From NCBI RefSeq assembly GCF_024699965.1, contig NZ_JAJOMZ010000004.1, positions 3,132,001 through 3,196,000 of the forward strand: a DNA stretch of 64,000 bases, read 5' to 3'. Shown one piece after another: positions 10,074 through 17,471 of this stretch (its first letter is position 1; every line of letters starts with the position of its first letter). Below the pieces are notes generated by a model. The model was not told where the DNA came from and ran no database searches. It saw nothing but the letters and a program-made list of their open reading frames with translations. The translations under genes were made by a program, and so were the position numbers. The stretch is from Flavobacterium sp. J372 (GTDB lineage: Bacteria > Bacteroidota > Bacteroidia > Flavobacteriales > Flavobacteriaceae).

Positions 10074-10081
10074 CAAAATTA
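10074..10081 (-). promoter_or_regulatory. Candidate -7 box for the copper operon
   Basis: Read on the minus strand the octamer is TAATTTTG, matching the Bacteroidota -7 consensus TAnnTTTG, 12 nt before the ATG at 10061. A second match (TATCTTTG) lies at 10167-10174. No convincing TTG -33 box is seen at the usual distance and no copper-regulator gene or operator is recognised. Confidence 0.4.
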
Positions 10082-10236
10082 AAGAAAAATCCAGTACACT
10101 CTTCTTAACTTTGTTAAAATGTTGTTATTTCTTATAGCGCCCACAATTGCTGCGGCCTTTATAAGTCAAAGATAGTGAATGGGCATGTCGCGCAACTTAT
10201 GGAATTTTGGATATAATGTATATAATTTTGGGATTT

Positions 10237-10521
10237 TTACTCCAGGTGATGTTCCCGCAGGGTGTGATTATGAAACCGGGCATAAGCGCTTACAGCCTCT
10301 GAAAAGCGTAAAACTTTAAGAAAACTGCCATCTTTAAAGTCAATTTCCGCTTCATAATAATAGTTGTGGACTTCACTAGGGTCCTCAACTTTCTCAATGG
10401 TATAGGCAGTGCACCAGAGGGATTGCATCAGCCCTGTAAAGCCCTGCTTATACATTTCTGTTTCTGCGATGGCCATATTACCCATGATCACCGAACATTT
10501 ATAGCTGTGCTTTTTATTCAT
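10237..10521 (-). CDS. Hypothetical small protein downstream of abiEii
   Basis: 94 residues (MNKKHSYKCSVIMGN...LREHHLE), no signal peptide, no membrane helix and no recognised domain; mixed alpha/beta composition with several Tyr/His residues. It starts 56 nt after abiEii on the same strand, so it may be co-transcribed with the AbiE pair, and ends 155 nt before the copper operon region. Coding rather than chance is supported by ordinary amino-acid composition and its position between genes; function unknown. Confidence 0.55.
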   Translation of the reverse strand: MNKKHSYKCSVIMGNMAIAETEMYKQGFTGLMQSLWCTAYTIEKVEDPSEVHNYYYEAEIDFKDGSFLKVLRFSEAVSAYARFHNHTLREHHLE

Positions 10522-10577
10522 GTCTTATATTGCTTGAGTTAATTGGGCTAGTAATTGCCACCGTTCCTTTGGTAAAA

Positions 10578-11432
10578 CTATTGGAACTTCAGTTTCTCGA
10601 TGAGGTCGAGAAAATAGCTGTCGCTCCAGATATTGAGCACGGCATCGTCTTTTATAAAAGGTATTACATCCGCCTTCACATTCTCCAAATCTACTGCTTT
10701 TATTTTATCGTGTAACAGTCCCATAACATCATCGGGGACAAGTTCCCCCCCTTCCCAGTCGCCGGTATCTTTTGCTCTGAGCATAAAGTGGTGCATATCC
10801 AGGGGGATGCCTTTTTTGATATACCATTCCAGGTCATACCAGTCCCTGCCTTTGACCCTGTTTATCCACTTACGGAACAGCAAGGCATGCATTTTACCGG
10901 CAAAGAGGCTGGGCCGGTCGAAACAGTTCACATAAAATGAAAAAGGCCGCGTTAATAGCTTCATTTCAGTAGCAAATCCCGGCGGGGGCTGCCTGTCCAC
11001 TTCAATTTTGATTTTCATGCCCCGGTTCGTAGGCTTAATACCTGCCTGCTTGACAATATCTTCCAGCACCAGCTCCTTCCACTCGGTTTCAGACTTCAGG
11101 AAAGCCGAATCGATATTTGTCTTTTCTTTTTTATTCTTTTCCCTGATACTGACTTTCATCCCAACAGACTCGAATTCGGCTACTATAGCATCAAAATAAG
11201 GTTCCAGCGAAAAGTCCGGATCCGCCTTGAGCAATGAAAAATCAAGGTCCTCCGAAAACCGGTCCAGGCCGTAAAAAATGCGTAGGGCAGTACCGCCATA
11301 AAATGCTGCCTTTTCAAAAAAGTTAGTTCTTGACAGCCCTGCCAGTGCAACTTCCTGCATAATTTCCCGTAGTGCCGAAAGCACATCCTCCGAATTTTTC
11401 GGTTCATATTCGCCAATCCATTCCTTTATCAT
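10578..11432 (-). CDS. abiEii: AbiEii nucleotidyltransferase toxin
   Basis: 284 residues with the type IV toxin motifs: GGTALR at 46-51, DLDFS at 62-66 (the metal-binding DxD of the nucleotidyltransferase fold), Lys180 in FAGKMHALLFR and RDWYD at 196-200. AbiEii toxins transfer nucleotides to tRNA or other acceptors and cause abortive infection when the antitoxin fails. The start ATG overlaps the antitoxin's last codons by 4 nt (11429-11432), the usual translational coupling for abiE. All four motifs are intact, so the toxin should be active. Confidence 0.93.
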   Translation of the reverse strand: MIKEWIGEYEPKNSEDVLSALREIMQEVALAGLSRTNFFEKAAFYGGTALRIFYGLDRFSEDLDFSLLKADPDFSLEPYFDAIVAEFESVGMKVSIREKNKKEKTNIDSAFLKSETEWKELVLEDIVKQAGIKPTNRGMKIKIEVDRQPPPGFATEMKLLTRPFSFYVNCFDRPSLFAGKMHALLFRKWINRVKGRDWYDLEWYIKKGIPLDMHHFMLRAKDTGDWEGGELVPDDVMGLLHDKIKAVDLENVKADVIPFIKDDAVLNIWSDSYFLDLIEKLKFQ

Positions 11433-12068
11433 ATTTTTTCCAGTGTTTTAATGAGCATCTTAAGGCTTTCTTTTTTTGGCGCATCCGCGACCCAGGGCCT
11501 CAGTACCTTAATATTAATGCGTTCCAGCCCTACAGGGTCTATCCTGAGATCATCCAGCAAAAAGCTGCGGGTCTGGGCTGTACTGCGTAAGGTCAGGCCT
11601 GCAGTGGCGATTATTTTATCACACAAAGCTTTCTCGGGTAGTGCTATAAGGGCAACCTGTCCCGGGGACAGTTCGATGCTGCCGATACCAAAGCTGTAGT
11701 AAGGGAACGGAAGGTGGCGGTAGCTAAACCTCCCCCACGGGTGTGCGGAATTTTCTGGACGTTTTTATTGTTGCTGAGGTAACCTCATATACCCGCTCGG
11801 GAATCAGGCCCCAGAACGACAAAGCTGATTCAAGGGATATATAACTTGGCCCCAACAAATGGTTGGCAATTAGAAACGGTTCAGGTACGGGAAGATCGGT
11901 TTTGCCCCCCGGTACGTACAGCCCTTTTTTTAGCGGAACCAGTTCACCGCTTTTTAATAATTCGCTGATCTTATCGTTCGGACGCTTATAGTCGCGCAGT
12001 ATAGTGAGCATTACCTGCCGGCTTAACGGTGCAAAAGAATAATTTTTTACTAATTTACTTAAGTCCAT
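11429..12068 (-). CDS. abiEi: AbiEi antitoxin/transcription repressor; one frameshift
   Basis: The N-terminal half (MDLSKLVKNYSFAPLS..., winged-helix then SLESALSFWGLIPE) and C-terminal half (ALCDKIIATAGLTLR...) are in different frames. Removing one base from the five-C run 11732-11736 gives ...RTPVGRFSYRHLPFPYYSFGIG and a full AbiEi of about 212 residues. AbiEi proteins neutralise AbiEii and repress their own promoter through inverted repeats; two such palindromes lie directly upstream. The indel is probably an assembly error, because a cell with an active toxin and no antitoxin would be impaired. Confidence 0.85.
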
Positions 12069-12089
12069 AGCTGCAATTTTAAATGGCTA

Positions 12090-12110
12090 AAATCGGAAAA
12101 ATTCCGATTT
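12090..12110. promoter_or_regulatory. abiE operator IR1
   Basis: Perfect palindrome with 9-bp arms AAATCGGAA and TTCCGATTT separated by AAA, centred 32 nt upstream of the abiEi start and just downstream of the candidate -7 box. Its AATCGGA/TCCGATT core recurs in IR2. AbiEi of other species binds a pair of inverted repeats to autoregulate, so this is a good operator candidate. Confidence 0.75.
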
Positions 12111-12114
12111 AAAC

Positions 12115-12122
12115 CAAATATA
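12115..12122 (-). promoter_or_regulatory. Candidate -7 box of abiE
   Basis: Minus-strand TATATTTG, a full match to TAnnTTTG, lying between the two abiE operators. Transcription from it would start inside IR1, so a protein bound to IR1 and IR2 would block it. No clear -33 TTG was found. Confidence 0.5.
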
Positions 12123-12154
12123 ATTACAAATATTTTTGTCATATACATAGAGGA

Positions 12155-12176
12155 TAATCGGAAAAAACTCCGATTA
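12155..12176. promoter_or_regulatory. abiE operator IR2
   Basis: Palindrome with 8-bp arms TAATCGGA and TCCGATTA and a 6-nt centre, repeating the core of IR1 about 65 bp further upstream of abiEi. The pair with a shared core is the layout described for AbiEi negative autoregulation. Confidence 0.7.
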
Positions 12177-12427
12177 GGCATTAAAAATATAACATTCCAC
12201 TACGTATAAGAGCCTAAACTAATGTTCGGCAATAAGCCGATCCCACTGCGCAGCCCTGAATATAAGAAGACCTGTACATATACCTATCTTTGTCTAAAGA
12301 TTCGACTTCAATCCTTTTATAATATTATGTGAAAGAATTATGTCCTTAAAAAGTACTGAAGGGGACCAATAGTCGAACTTTGTTTGTAATCTATTGATTA
12401 TTACCGGCAATGAAATGCCATTGGACA

Positions 12428-12448
12428 AATTGCCACGGAATTGCCACA
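12428..12448 (+). repeat. Paired TTGCCAC direct repeat, left copy
   Basis: AAATTGCCACG, three bases, then TTGCCACA: two TTGCCAC units 11 bp apart. The same arrangement, identical at 18 of 21 positions, lies at 26,987-27,007 beside the integrase and tRNA. The rest of 12,177-12,479 holds no gene that I can support; a TATCTTTG match lies at 12,285-12,292. Confidence 0.6.
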
Positions 12449-12479
12449 TTTTTTTAACTTTAACGCTTAATACAATTAT

Positions 12480-13406
12480 ATGGCAAAAAATGATGGTAAA
12501 AAGCTTGAAGGGCTAGTTGCATTTATTGAGAAAACCTTTATTGCAGAAGGCTGTGAGGTAATTACCAATGATAAAGTTTATAACGACCAAGGTGAACAAA
12601 TCGCAGAGTTCGATGCAATCATCTCTAAGCCTATTGATGGCGGTACTTACAAATGGCTTATAGAATGCCGTGATCGCCCAAGCTCGGGAGCGGCGCCTGC
12701 CTCCTGGATTGAGCAGCTATTTGGCAGAAAAGAAAGATTTAAATTTGATAAGGTCACTGCTGTATCTACAACAGGATTCTCTCCAGGCGCACGGGATAGA
12801 GCTGATTTTGGAGGCATCGAATTACGAGAAATGAAAGAGCTGTCGCCTAATGAATTCGGCGATTGGCTTACCATATACTATCAGCATGTACTTTCACAGC
12901 ATTTTGAGCTGGTTAATGCTGAAGTTTTCGTCGAGAATCCATCCGCAGAAGTTTCGACAGCCGTTAACGATGCTCTACAGAAATTGGCTTCCGGTGAATT
13001 ACCTGGTTTCTTTGTCCCTGCTCACAATACTCATGCGACCGCAGATGCCCTATTAAATTCAGTGATAGCGCAAAGTCAGGATCTGGCAAACATCCCTTTA
13101 TCAAGCGAACCTGTTGATGTAGAATTAAAGGCCGAGTACAATAACATTGATGATCCTGTTTTACTCACGACAGCTGTGGGAGAAATTAGAGTTTCAAAAA
13201 TAATATTCCACACCCGCTTGACCGCTGTCCAGCACACTGTGCCGCTTTGGGCCGCTGAATACCGAATACATCAGGATACAGAAAAGATTTCTGATGTAGC
13301 AACAGCCAATTATAATCTTGAAAATTTTGACATTAATGTTCAAATGCATCGGCCTGATTCAGGAGATGGCGGAAGTTATATTGAAGCCACAGTAAAACCA
13401 AAATAA
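12480..13406 (+). CDS. PD-(D/E)XK restriction-endonuclease-like protein
   Basis: 308 residues. The first ~120 fit an Mrr-like nuclease core: Glu10 in a helix, then IAEFDAII (Asp45), then WLIECRDR (Glu62-x-Arg64), then a helix (SWIEQLFGRKERF) and VSTTGFSPGARDRA, the usual end of the fold. The catalytic Lys of ExK is replaced by Arg. The C-terminal ~180 residues show no known domain and may sense a substrate. It stands alone between abiE and conjugation remnants, with no methyltransferase nearby, so a type IV (modification-dependent) or other solitary defence role is the best guess. Start at ATG 12480; no Shine-Dalgarno site. Confidence 0.7.
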   Translation: MAKNDGKKLEGLVAFIEKTFIAEGCEVITNDKVYNDQGEQIAEFDAIISKPIDGGTYKWLIECRDRPSSGAAPASWIEQLFGRKERFKFDKVTAVSTTGFSPGARDRADFGGIELREMKELSPNEFGDWLTIYYQHVLSQHFELVNAEVFVENPSAEVSTAVNDALQKLASGELPGFFVPAHNTHATADALLNSVIAQSQDLANIPLSSEPVDVELKAEYNNIDDPVLLTTAVGEIRVSKIIFHTRLTAVQHTVPLWAAEYRIHQDTEKISDVATANYNLENFDINVQMHRPDSGDGGSYIEATVKPK

Positions 13407-13426
13407 TATTTAGTCGATCATAATTC

Positions 13427-13714
13427 TCAACATTGCTTCAAAAAGTCCACCTCACTCCGAACTCCGGGATGATAGGACGCACGGTAAACGACATACCCCA
13501 TCTCCTGTAATTCCTTGAAATATTTATGATAAGTCGGCACGGTGGAAATATGAGATAAGGCCATCAGCTGGCTCCTACTCACTTTAACATGCTTAATCCG
13601 GTCCTGCCTGAATGCCAGTATAAACAATGCTGCTAATAATGAAATATGCCAAACATTTAATCGCTCATCCTTCAGTATAGCATCAAGAGCGCTATTTAGT
13701 TGCTGCTCGTTCAT
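13427..13714 (-). CDS. Small winged-helix-like protein of a mobile element
   Basis: 95 residues; the C-terminal half (SRSQLMALSHISTVPTYHKYFKELQEMGYVVYR) has the spacing of a winged-helix DNA-binding domain (helix, recognition helix, YKALKxLE-like wing). Overlaps the next gene upstream by 23 nt and is the last of four minus-strand genes. Similar small replication/transfer regulators occur in Bacteroidota integrative elements; the exact role is unknown. Confidence 0.6.
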   Translation of the reverse strand: MNEQQLNSALDAILKDERLNVWHISLLAALFILAFRQDRIKHVKVSRSQLMALSHISTVPTYHKYFKELQEMGYVVYRASYHPGVRSEVDFLKQC

Positions 13715-14009
13715 TTTGTTTAGAATTAAACAATTGGATTAGATCAGCCTTATTGTAGTAATAAGAGCCCAGCACTTTTTTAAATCTCACTTTACCGGTT
13801 ATTCTTAAATTTTGTAGCGATCCAGGCGAGATATCCAGCATTTTCCTAACCACTCTTGCCTTGAGCCACTCTACCTCAATATGATCTTTGTCCTCAGGCT
13901 TCGAACCTTCAATTATCTTTCGGATTGTATCTATCAGCAACATACCGAATTTGCGCAAATCTTCTTTCGTTACACCATCTTCCATTTTCTGCAGTTTTAG
14001 TTGTAGCAA
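13692..14009 (-). CDS. Helix-turn-helix (excisionase/MerR-like) protein
   Basis: 105 residues. The C-terminal half, WLKARVVRKMLDISPGSLQNLRITGKVRFKKV followed by YYYNKADLIQLF, is the helix-turn-helix_17 pattern of excisionase-like proteins common next to mobilisation genes in Bacteroidota. An internal ATG at 13985 (MEDGVTKEDLRKFG) is an alternative start. It abuts the gene at 14010 with no gap. Confidence 0.7.
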   Translation of the reverse strand: MLQLKLQKMEDGVTKEDLRKFGMLLIDTIRKIIEGSKPEDKDHIEVEWLKARVVRKMLDISPGSLQNLRITGKVRFKKVLGSYYYNKADLIQLFNSKQNERAATK

Positions 14010-14294
14010 TTAGTCCGGAAAGTATATCTTGCTTGCCCTGTTCTTTTTCTTGGAAGGGATATAGCGCAAGTAACCATATTCATTCATTTCCTTCAGGCAA
14101 CGATAGTAGGTCTTATGCGCAGAAATCTTTGCGATGCGCATTATTTCAATGGTAATGGCATCCACAGGATTACAAAAGCCCCTCTCCAGTCTATATTGAA
14201 GTAAAGCCGCATAGATGCCAATGTGCGTATTGCTGATACGTTGGTCGCTGCGCGTCCTTTCGAAAAAGATGGCAAGGGGCTCCAGTAAGTTCAT
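14010..14294 (-). CDS. Small winged-helix protein
   Basis: 94 residues (MNLLEPLAIFFERTRSD...) with a predicted wing-helix region (ITIEIMRIAKISAHKTYYRCLKEMNEYGYLRYIPS) resembling the gene at 13427-13714, so the two may be paralogous DNA-binding proteins. Lies 2 nt after the DUF3945 fragment and directly before the HTH gene; same operon. Confidence 0.6.
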   Translation of the reverse strand: MNLLEPLAIFFERTRSDQRISNTHIGIYAALLQYRLERGFCNPVDAITIEIMRIAKISAHKTYYRCLKEMNEYGYLRYIPSKKKNRASKIYFPD

Positions 14295-14296
14295 GG

Positions 14297-14725
14297 CTAA
14301 ACACTTCTGGATTTACGGCGTTGCTTCTTTTGCTTCTCATCACCAGGGCCTTCATCATCTCCATCACCGGCTTTAGCTTTCTGTGATTCCTTCTGGTTTC
14401 TTCCCTCTTGTTGCGACTCGCCTTGCCCTTTCGACTGGTTCATATCAACACGCTTTTGGGCATCATCGTAAATGTTCAGGCTCTTGAACTGGGGATTGGC
14501 TTCGATGTATTGCTTCACCTCCTGCCCATCTTTTATGAATGTAGCGGATTGCAGGTTACCCTTTTTCAAAGAGTTGATGAGATCGTCCTTGTGCGAATTG
14601 TTATCAAGCTCTTTAATGGGATGTTTGGCCAAAGTGGCTTCCAGGTCGTAGCCATAATTTTCATGATATTGCTTCACTGCGAAGTTTCCCTTTTCATCGG
14701 AATCCTTAAAGTCTAACTGAACCCC
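14297..14725 (-). pseudogene. C-terminal fragment of a DUF3945-type conjugative-element gene
   Basis: From about GVQLDFKDSDEKGNF to the stop at 14297 the sequence matches the C-terminal part of DUF3945/DUF4099-like proteins of Bacteroidota conjugative elements (FAVKQYHENYGYDLE, IKELDNNSHKDDLINSL, GQEVKQYIEANPQF), ending in a Gln/Lys/Glu-rich tail. Upstream of about 14725 the similarity stops and the DNA becomes the antisense of dnaE, so the large N-terminal part of the gene is gone. The open frame continues to an ATG at 14764 only by reading antisense through dnaE. Confidence 0.7.
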
Positions 14726-16093
14726 GCAGAGTGGGATGATGAAAGAGTACATCTTCAGGCACAACTACCCGGACAAGTTCGAGTATTTTCACCCTGTCTT
14801 TGAAGAGCAGCTTGGGGAAACCTACGGCATTATGGTATACCAGGAGGATGTGATCAAGATTGCATTGCATTACGGAGGGGTTGCCGCTGAGGATGGGGAT
14901 ATCCTTCGCAGGGCAATGAGCGGCAAAGGCCGTTCGTTAGCGGCTCTACAGAAAGTAAAGGATAATTTTTTCAGGTGCTGCGCAGAGAAAGGCCATCCGG
15001 AACAGCTAAGTACTGAAATTTACAGGCAGATTGAATCCTTTGCAGGATACTCGTTTTGCAAGGCACACTCGGCATCCTATGCTGTGGAAAGCTACCAGAG
15101 CCTGTATCTTAAAGTGCATTATCCCATTGAGTTTATGGTAGCGGTGATCAACAACCAGGGCGGCTTTTACCGTACTGAGGTATATGTGCATGAGGCGCGG
15201 ATGTCCGGGGCAGCTATTCACAACCCTTGTATCAATAAAAGCTTGGTGGAAACAACGTTGTATGGAAAAGATGTCTATCTGGGCTTCATGCATCTTCAGG
15301 GGCTGCAGGGAGAGATCGCGCAGAAAATTGTGGATGAGCGGAATGCCAACGGTGATTATGCCAGCCTGGAGGATTTTATCAACCGCGTCCCCATCGGCAT
15401 TGAGGGGATGCAATTGCTGATCTATATCGGGGCGTTGCGCTGCACAGGCAAAACAAAGAATGAGCTGCTGGTGACTGCAAGGCGCATCATGATGAATTTT
15501 AAGCCCGAGAACCGCTATCCCCAATTGCTGCCGGAACCGGTCGGGATTATAGACTGCCGGAGCTGAAGCGCTCCCCATTCGAGGACGCTTTTGATGAGAT
15601 TGAGTTGTTGGGATTCCCAGTGTCCGTAACGCCGTTCAACCTGCTAAAAACTTCCTACCGTGGGGATGTAATGGCATGTGATTTGGTAAAACACCACAAG
15701 AAGCAGGTAAAGATGCTTGCCTACCTTGTCTCACGCAAGCATGTGCCGACCAAGCTGGGCGCCATGTATTTCGGTACCTGGATCGATGCCAACGGGGAAT
15801 TCTTCGATACAGCCCATTTTACCGGGAGCCTTAAAGAATATCCTTTTAAGGGCGGCGGGTGCTACCTGCTCCTTGGGACTGTGGAAGTCGATTACCATTT
15901 CCCGACCATTACCATCTCAAAGATGGAAAAGATGCCTTTCATCCCTGACCCGCGTTACCGGGAGACCGATGCGGAGAGTTCGCGTACCCAGGAGAAGCTG
16001 CGGGAAGATGTCTCTATGACCCACCGCGCGCCCTATCCGCAGGAACAGGAGATCAACCTGCCGAGACATAAGATGGTCGAGGCGAAAAGATAA
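14724..16093 (+). pseudogene. dnaE: DNA polymerase III alpha (DnaE-type) C-terminal fragment, N-terminus lost and one frameshift
   Basis: Similarity begins at PQSGMMKEYIFRH and runs through the finger domain (YGIMVYQEDVIKIA, LRRAMSGKGRS, FAGYSFCKAHSASYA) and the helix-hairpin-helix region (GDYASLEDFINRV) to the OB-like C-terminal domain ending at 16093. The PHP, palm and catalytic Asp regions are missing, so it cannot polymerise. A one-base deletion near 15538-15546 separates the frame ending GIIDCRS from RDYRLPELKRSPFED. The joined fragment is about 455 residues. Followed by alkB, as in mobile mutagenesis cassettes (imuB/dnaE2-like) of Bacteroidota, of which this is the tail. Confidence 0.85.
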
Positions 16094-16115
16094 TAACAAC
16101 ATAGGATTAGAATTT

Positions 16116-16733
16116 ATGACACTATTTAACGATACTGACCTTTTCAACTCAGGCACTGAAGATAAAAAAACATACGACCTGCCGGACCTTGAGCTTATGA
16201 AAATGGAGGCATTCATTCCTAAAGAGGAAGCCGACAGGTACTATCATATGCTGCTGCATAGCACACCGTGGCATGAGTACCAGATGCCCATGTATGATAA
16301 AGTGGTCACAGCCCCGCGTATGATTGCCTGGTACGGCGAGCAGGAAGAAGCCGGAGAAAGTTCGCTGCCGTGGACACCGGAACTATTAGAATTGCGCGCG
16401 AAAGTTGAAGAACAGACCGGGCTTTCGTTTAATGCGGTGCTGCTGAACCTTTACCGTAACGGGAATGACAGCGTAGCCTGGCACTCCGACAAAGAGCATA
16501 AGATTGGGAAAAACCCTTCAATTGCTTCGGTAACCTTTGGGCAAACAAGGCCGTTCAGGTTTCGCCATAAGACGGATAAAACGATTGGACAATTGGAAAT
16601 CCCCCTCCATCACGGCACTTTGCTGCTCATGTCGGGAACAACGAATACCTATTGGGAGCATCATATCCCTAAATCGGCTAAGGACATGCTGCCAAGAATT
16701 AATCTCACTTTCCGACAGGTGAAAAAGCTATAG
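16116..16733 (+). CDS. alkB: AlkB-type 2-oxoglutarate/Fe(II) DNA repair dioxygenase
   Basis: 205 residues of the AlkB/ALKBH2-like family. Iron ligands His123 and Asp125 (WHSDKE) and the distal His at 182/183 (WEHHIPK), with the 2-oxoglutarate-binding Arg194 and Arg200 (RINLTFRQ). NLYRNGNDSVAWHSD is the family signature. The enzyme removes alkyl groups from damaged bases by oxidative demethylation. It follows the dnaE fragment by 22 nt and was probably co-transcribed with it as part of a mobile DNA-damage cassette. Complete and apparently functional. Confidence 0.93.
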   Translation: MTLFNDTDLFNSGTEDKKTYDLPDLELMKMEAFIPKEEADRYYHMLLHSTPWHEYQMPMYDKVVTAPRMIAWYGEQEEAGESSLPWTPELLELRAKVEEQTGLSFNAVLLNLYRNGNDSVAWHSDKEHKIGKNPSIASVTFGQTRPFRFRHKTDKTIGQLEIPLHHGTLLLMSGTTNTYWEHHIPKSAKDMLPRINLTFRQVKKL

Positions 16734-16740
16734 GTGTCCA

Positions 16741-16771
16741 TTGCCATTCAATAGGGAAAGTTATAGCTTTG
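16741..16771 (+). promoter_or_regulatory. Promoter of the histone-like gene
   Basis: TTG at 16741-16743 and TAGCTTTG at 16764-16771 with 20 bp between them, a good match to the Bacteroidota TTG/TAnnTTTG promoter, 21 nt before the ATG at 16793. Confidence 0.5.
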
Positions 16772-16792
16772 CCCCCATCAAAAATAATTATC

Positions 16793-16969
16793 ATGAAAGA
16801 ACTGTTCGACAAGATCTCTGCAGAATTTGAAGCATTTCAAAAAGATGCCACTGCCCAGATAGAAGGCGGAAACAAAGCAGCCGGTACACGCGCGCGCAAA
16901 TCAGCGCTTGAACTAAGCAAGCTTATGAAAGACTTCCGCAAGGTTTCCGTAGAAGAATCTAAAAAGTAG
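16793..16969 (+). CDS. Histone H1-like (Hc1) small basic protein
   Basis: 58 residues starting at the ATG at 16793. MKELFDKISAEFEAF, then GGNKAAGTRARKSALELSKLMKDFRKVS matches the short Hc1/histone-H1-like proteins widespread in Bacteroidota, Lys/Ala-rich nucleoid-binding peptides. It has its own promoter and a terminator directly after the stop, so it is monocistronic. Usually a chromosomal gene; here it sits in the mobile region beside alkB. Confidence 0.8.
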   Translation: MKELFDKISAEFEAFQKDATAQIEGGNKAAGTRARKSALELSKLMKDFRKVSVEESKK

Positions 16970-16973
16970 TAGT

Positions 16974-16998
16974 AAGGCTGTCCCATGGACGGCCTTTT
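16974..16998 (+). terminator. Rho-independent terminator after the histone-like gene
   Basis: Ten-base-pair stem (AAGGCTGTCC with GGACGGCCTT, one G-U pair), loop CAT, then TT. It overlaps the region that would be the N-terminus of a longer reading of the next gene, which argues that the next gene starts at 17015. Confidence 0.65.
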
Positions 16999-17002
16999 AA
17001 AT

Positions 17003-17010
17003 TATTTTTG
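17003..17010 (+). promoter_or_regulatory. -7 box almost touching the start of the next gene
   Basis: TATTTTTG fits TAnnTTTG and lies only 4 nt before the ATG at 17015, so transcription would begin at or next to the start codon. No -33 box recognised. Confidence 0.45.
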
Positions 17011-17014
17011 CTTT

Positions 17015-17230
17015 ATGAACCTTGAAGAAATTAAGCGATACTTTGAGAAAAACCCGCCCCCTGCTTCGGTAGACTGGAAACCATGGGCAAAAATTTCCGA
17101 TACCCAAAAGTTCCTGGGCAGCTGCTATGTTACAGTCAGCACTTTTAAAGGCAATGTTGAAACCTGTCCCTCATGGTGGCATCTGAAAGAGTTTTATCAG
17201 GATATGGTGAAGCTAAACGAGGTGAAATAA
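17015..17230 (+). CDS. Small conserved protein (DUF6965-like)
   Basis: 71 residues from the ATG at 17015 (MNLEEIKRYFEKNPPP). KPWAKISDTQKFLGSCYVTVSTF and CPSWWHLKEFYQDM resemble the DUF6965-type small proteins of Bacteroidota, of unknown function. The in-frame extension to 16985 runs through a terminator and is rejected. Stop and the next start overlap (TAATG), so the two genes are coupled. Confidence 0.6.
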   Translation: MNLEEIKRYFEKNPPPASVDWKPWAKISDTQKFLGSCYVTVSTFKGNVETCPSWWHLKEFYQDMVKLNEVK

Positions 17231-17463
17231 TGTCTATAAAAATCTACGAATTTATCTCAAAGGATGAACAGCTCCAGTACCAGATTGTCTGGGAGATCGA
17301 CGTACATGTCGAAACCTTGCACCAAGACGGGGTTATGTACCTGCTATATTCAGTCAATGATTTTTTTGTTGAGATACGATATAATCAGCGAACCAACACA
17401 ATAATCGGCAAGAACCAGTTTAAAGATGGCGAGCCCCTTGACAAGTATTTGTACAATCTATGA
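17230..17463 (+). CDS. Hypothetical protein coupled to the preceding gene
   Basis: 77 residues from ATG 17230 (MSIKIYEFISKDEQLQYQIVWEID). Composition suggests a small beta-rich domain (VMYLLYSVNDFFVEIRYN, NTIIGKNQF). No family recognised. It shares one base with the stop of the gene before and is convergent with the UPF0489 gene, whose stop lies 9 nt away. Confidence 0.6.
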   Translation: MSIKIYEFISKDEQLQYQIVWEIDVHVETLHQDGVMYLLYSVNDFFVEIRYNQRTNTIIGKNQFKDGEPLDKYLYNL

Positions 17464-17471
17464 TTTTAGAT

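Noticed and set aside
12371..12378. AGTCGAAC at 12.37 kb as the left attachment core matching the tRNA T-loop
   Set aside because: Only eight bases match, and the neighbouring bases cannot form the tRNA T stem or acceptor stem. Such a match is expected by chance.
16985..17014. Longer N-terminus of the small gene at 17015
   Set aside because: It is made of the second arm of the upstream terminator and of the -7 box.
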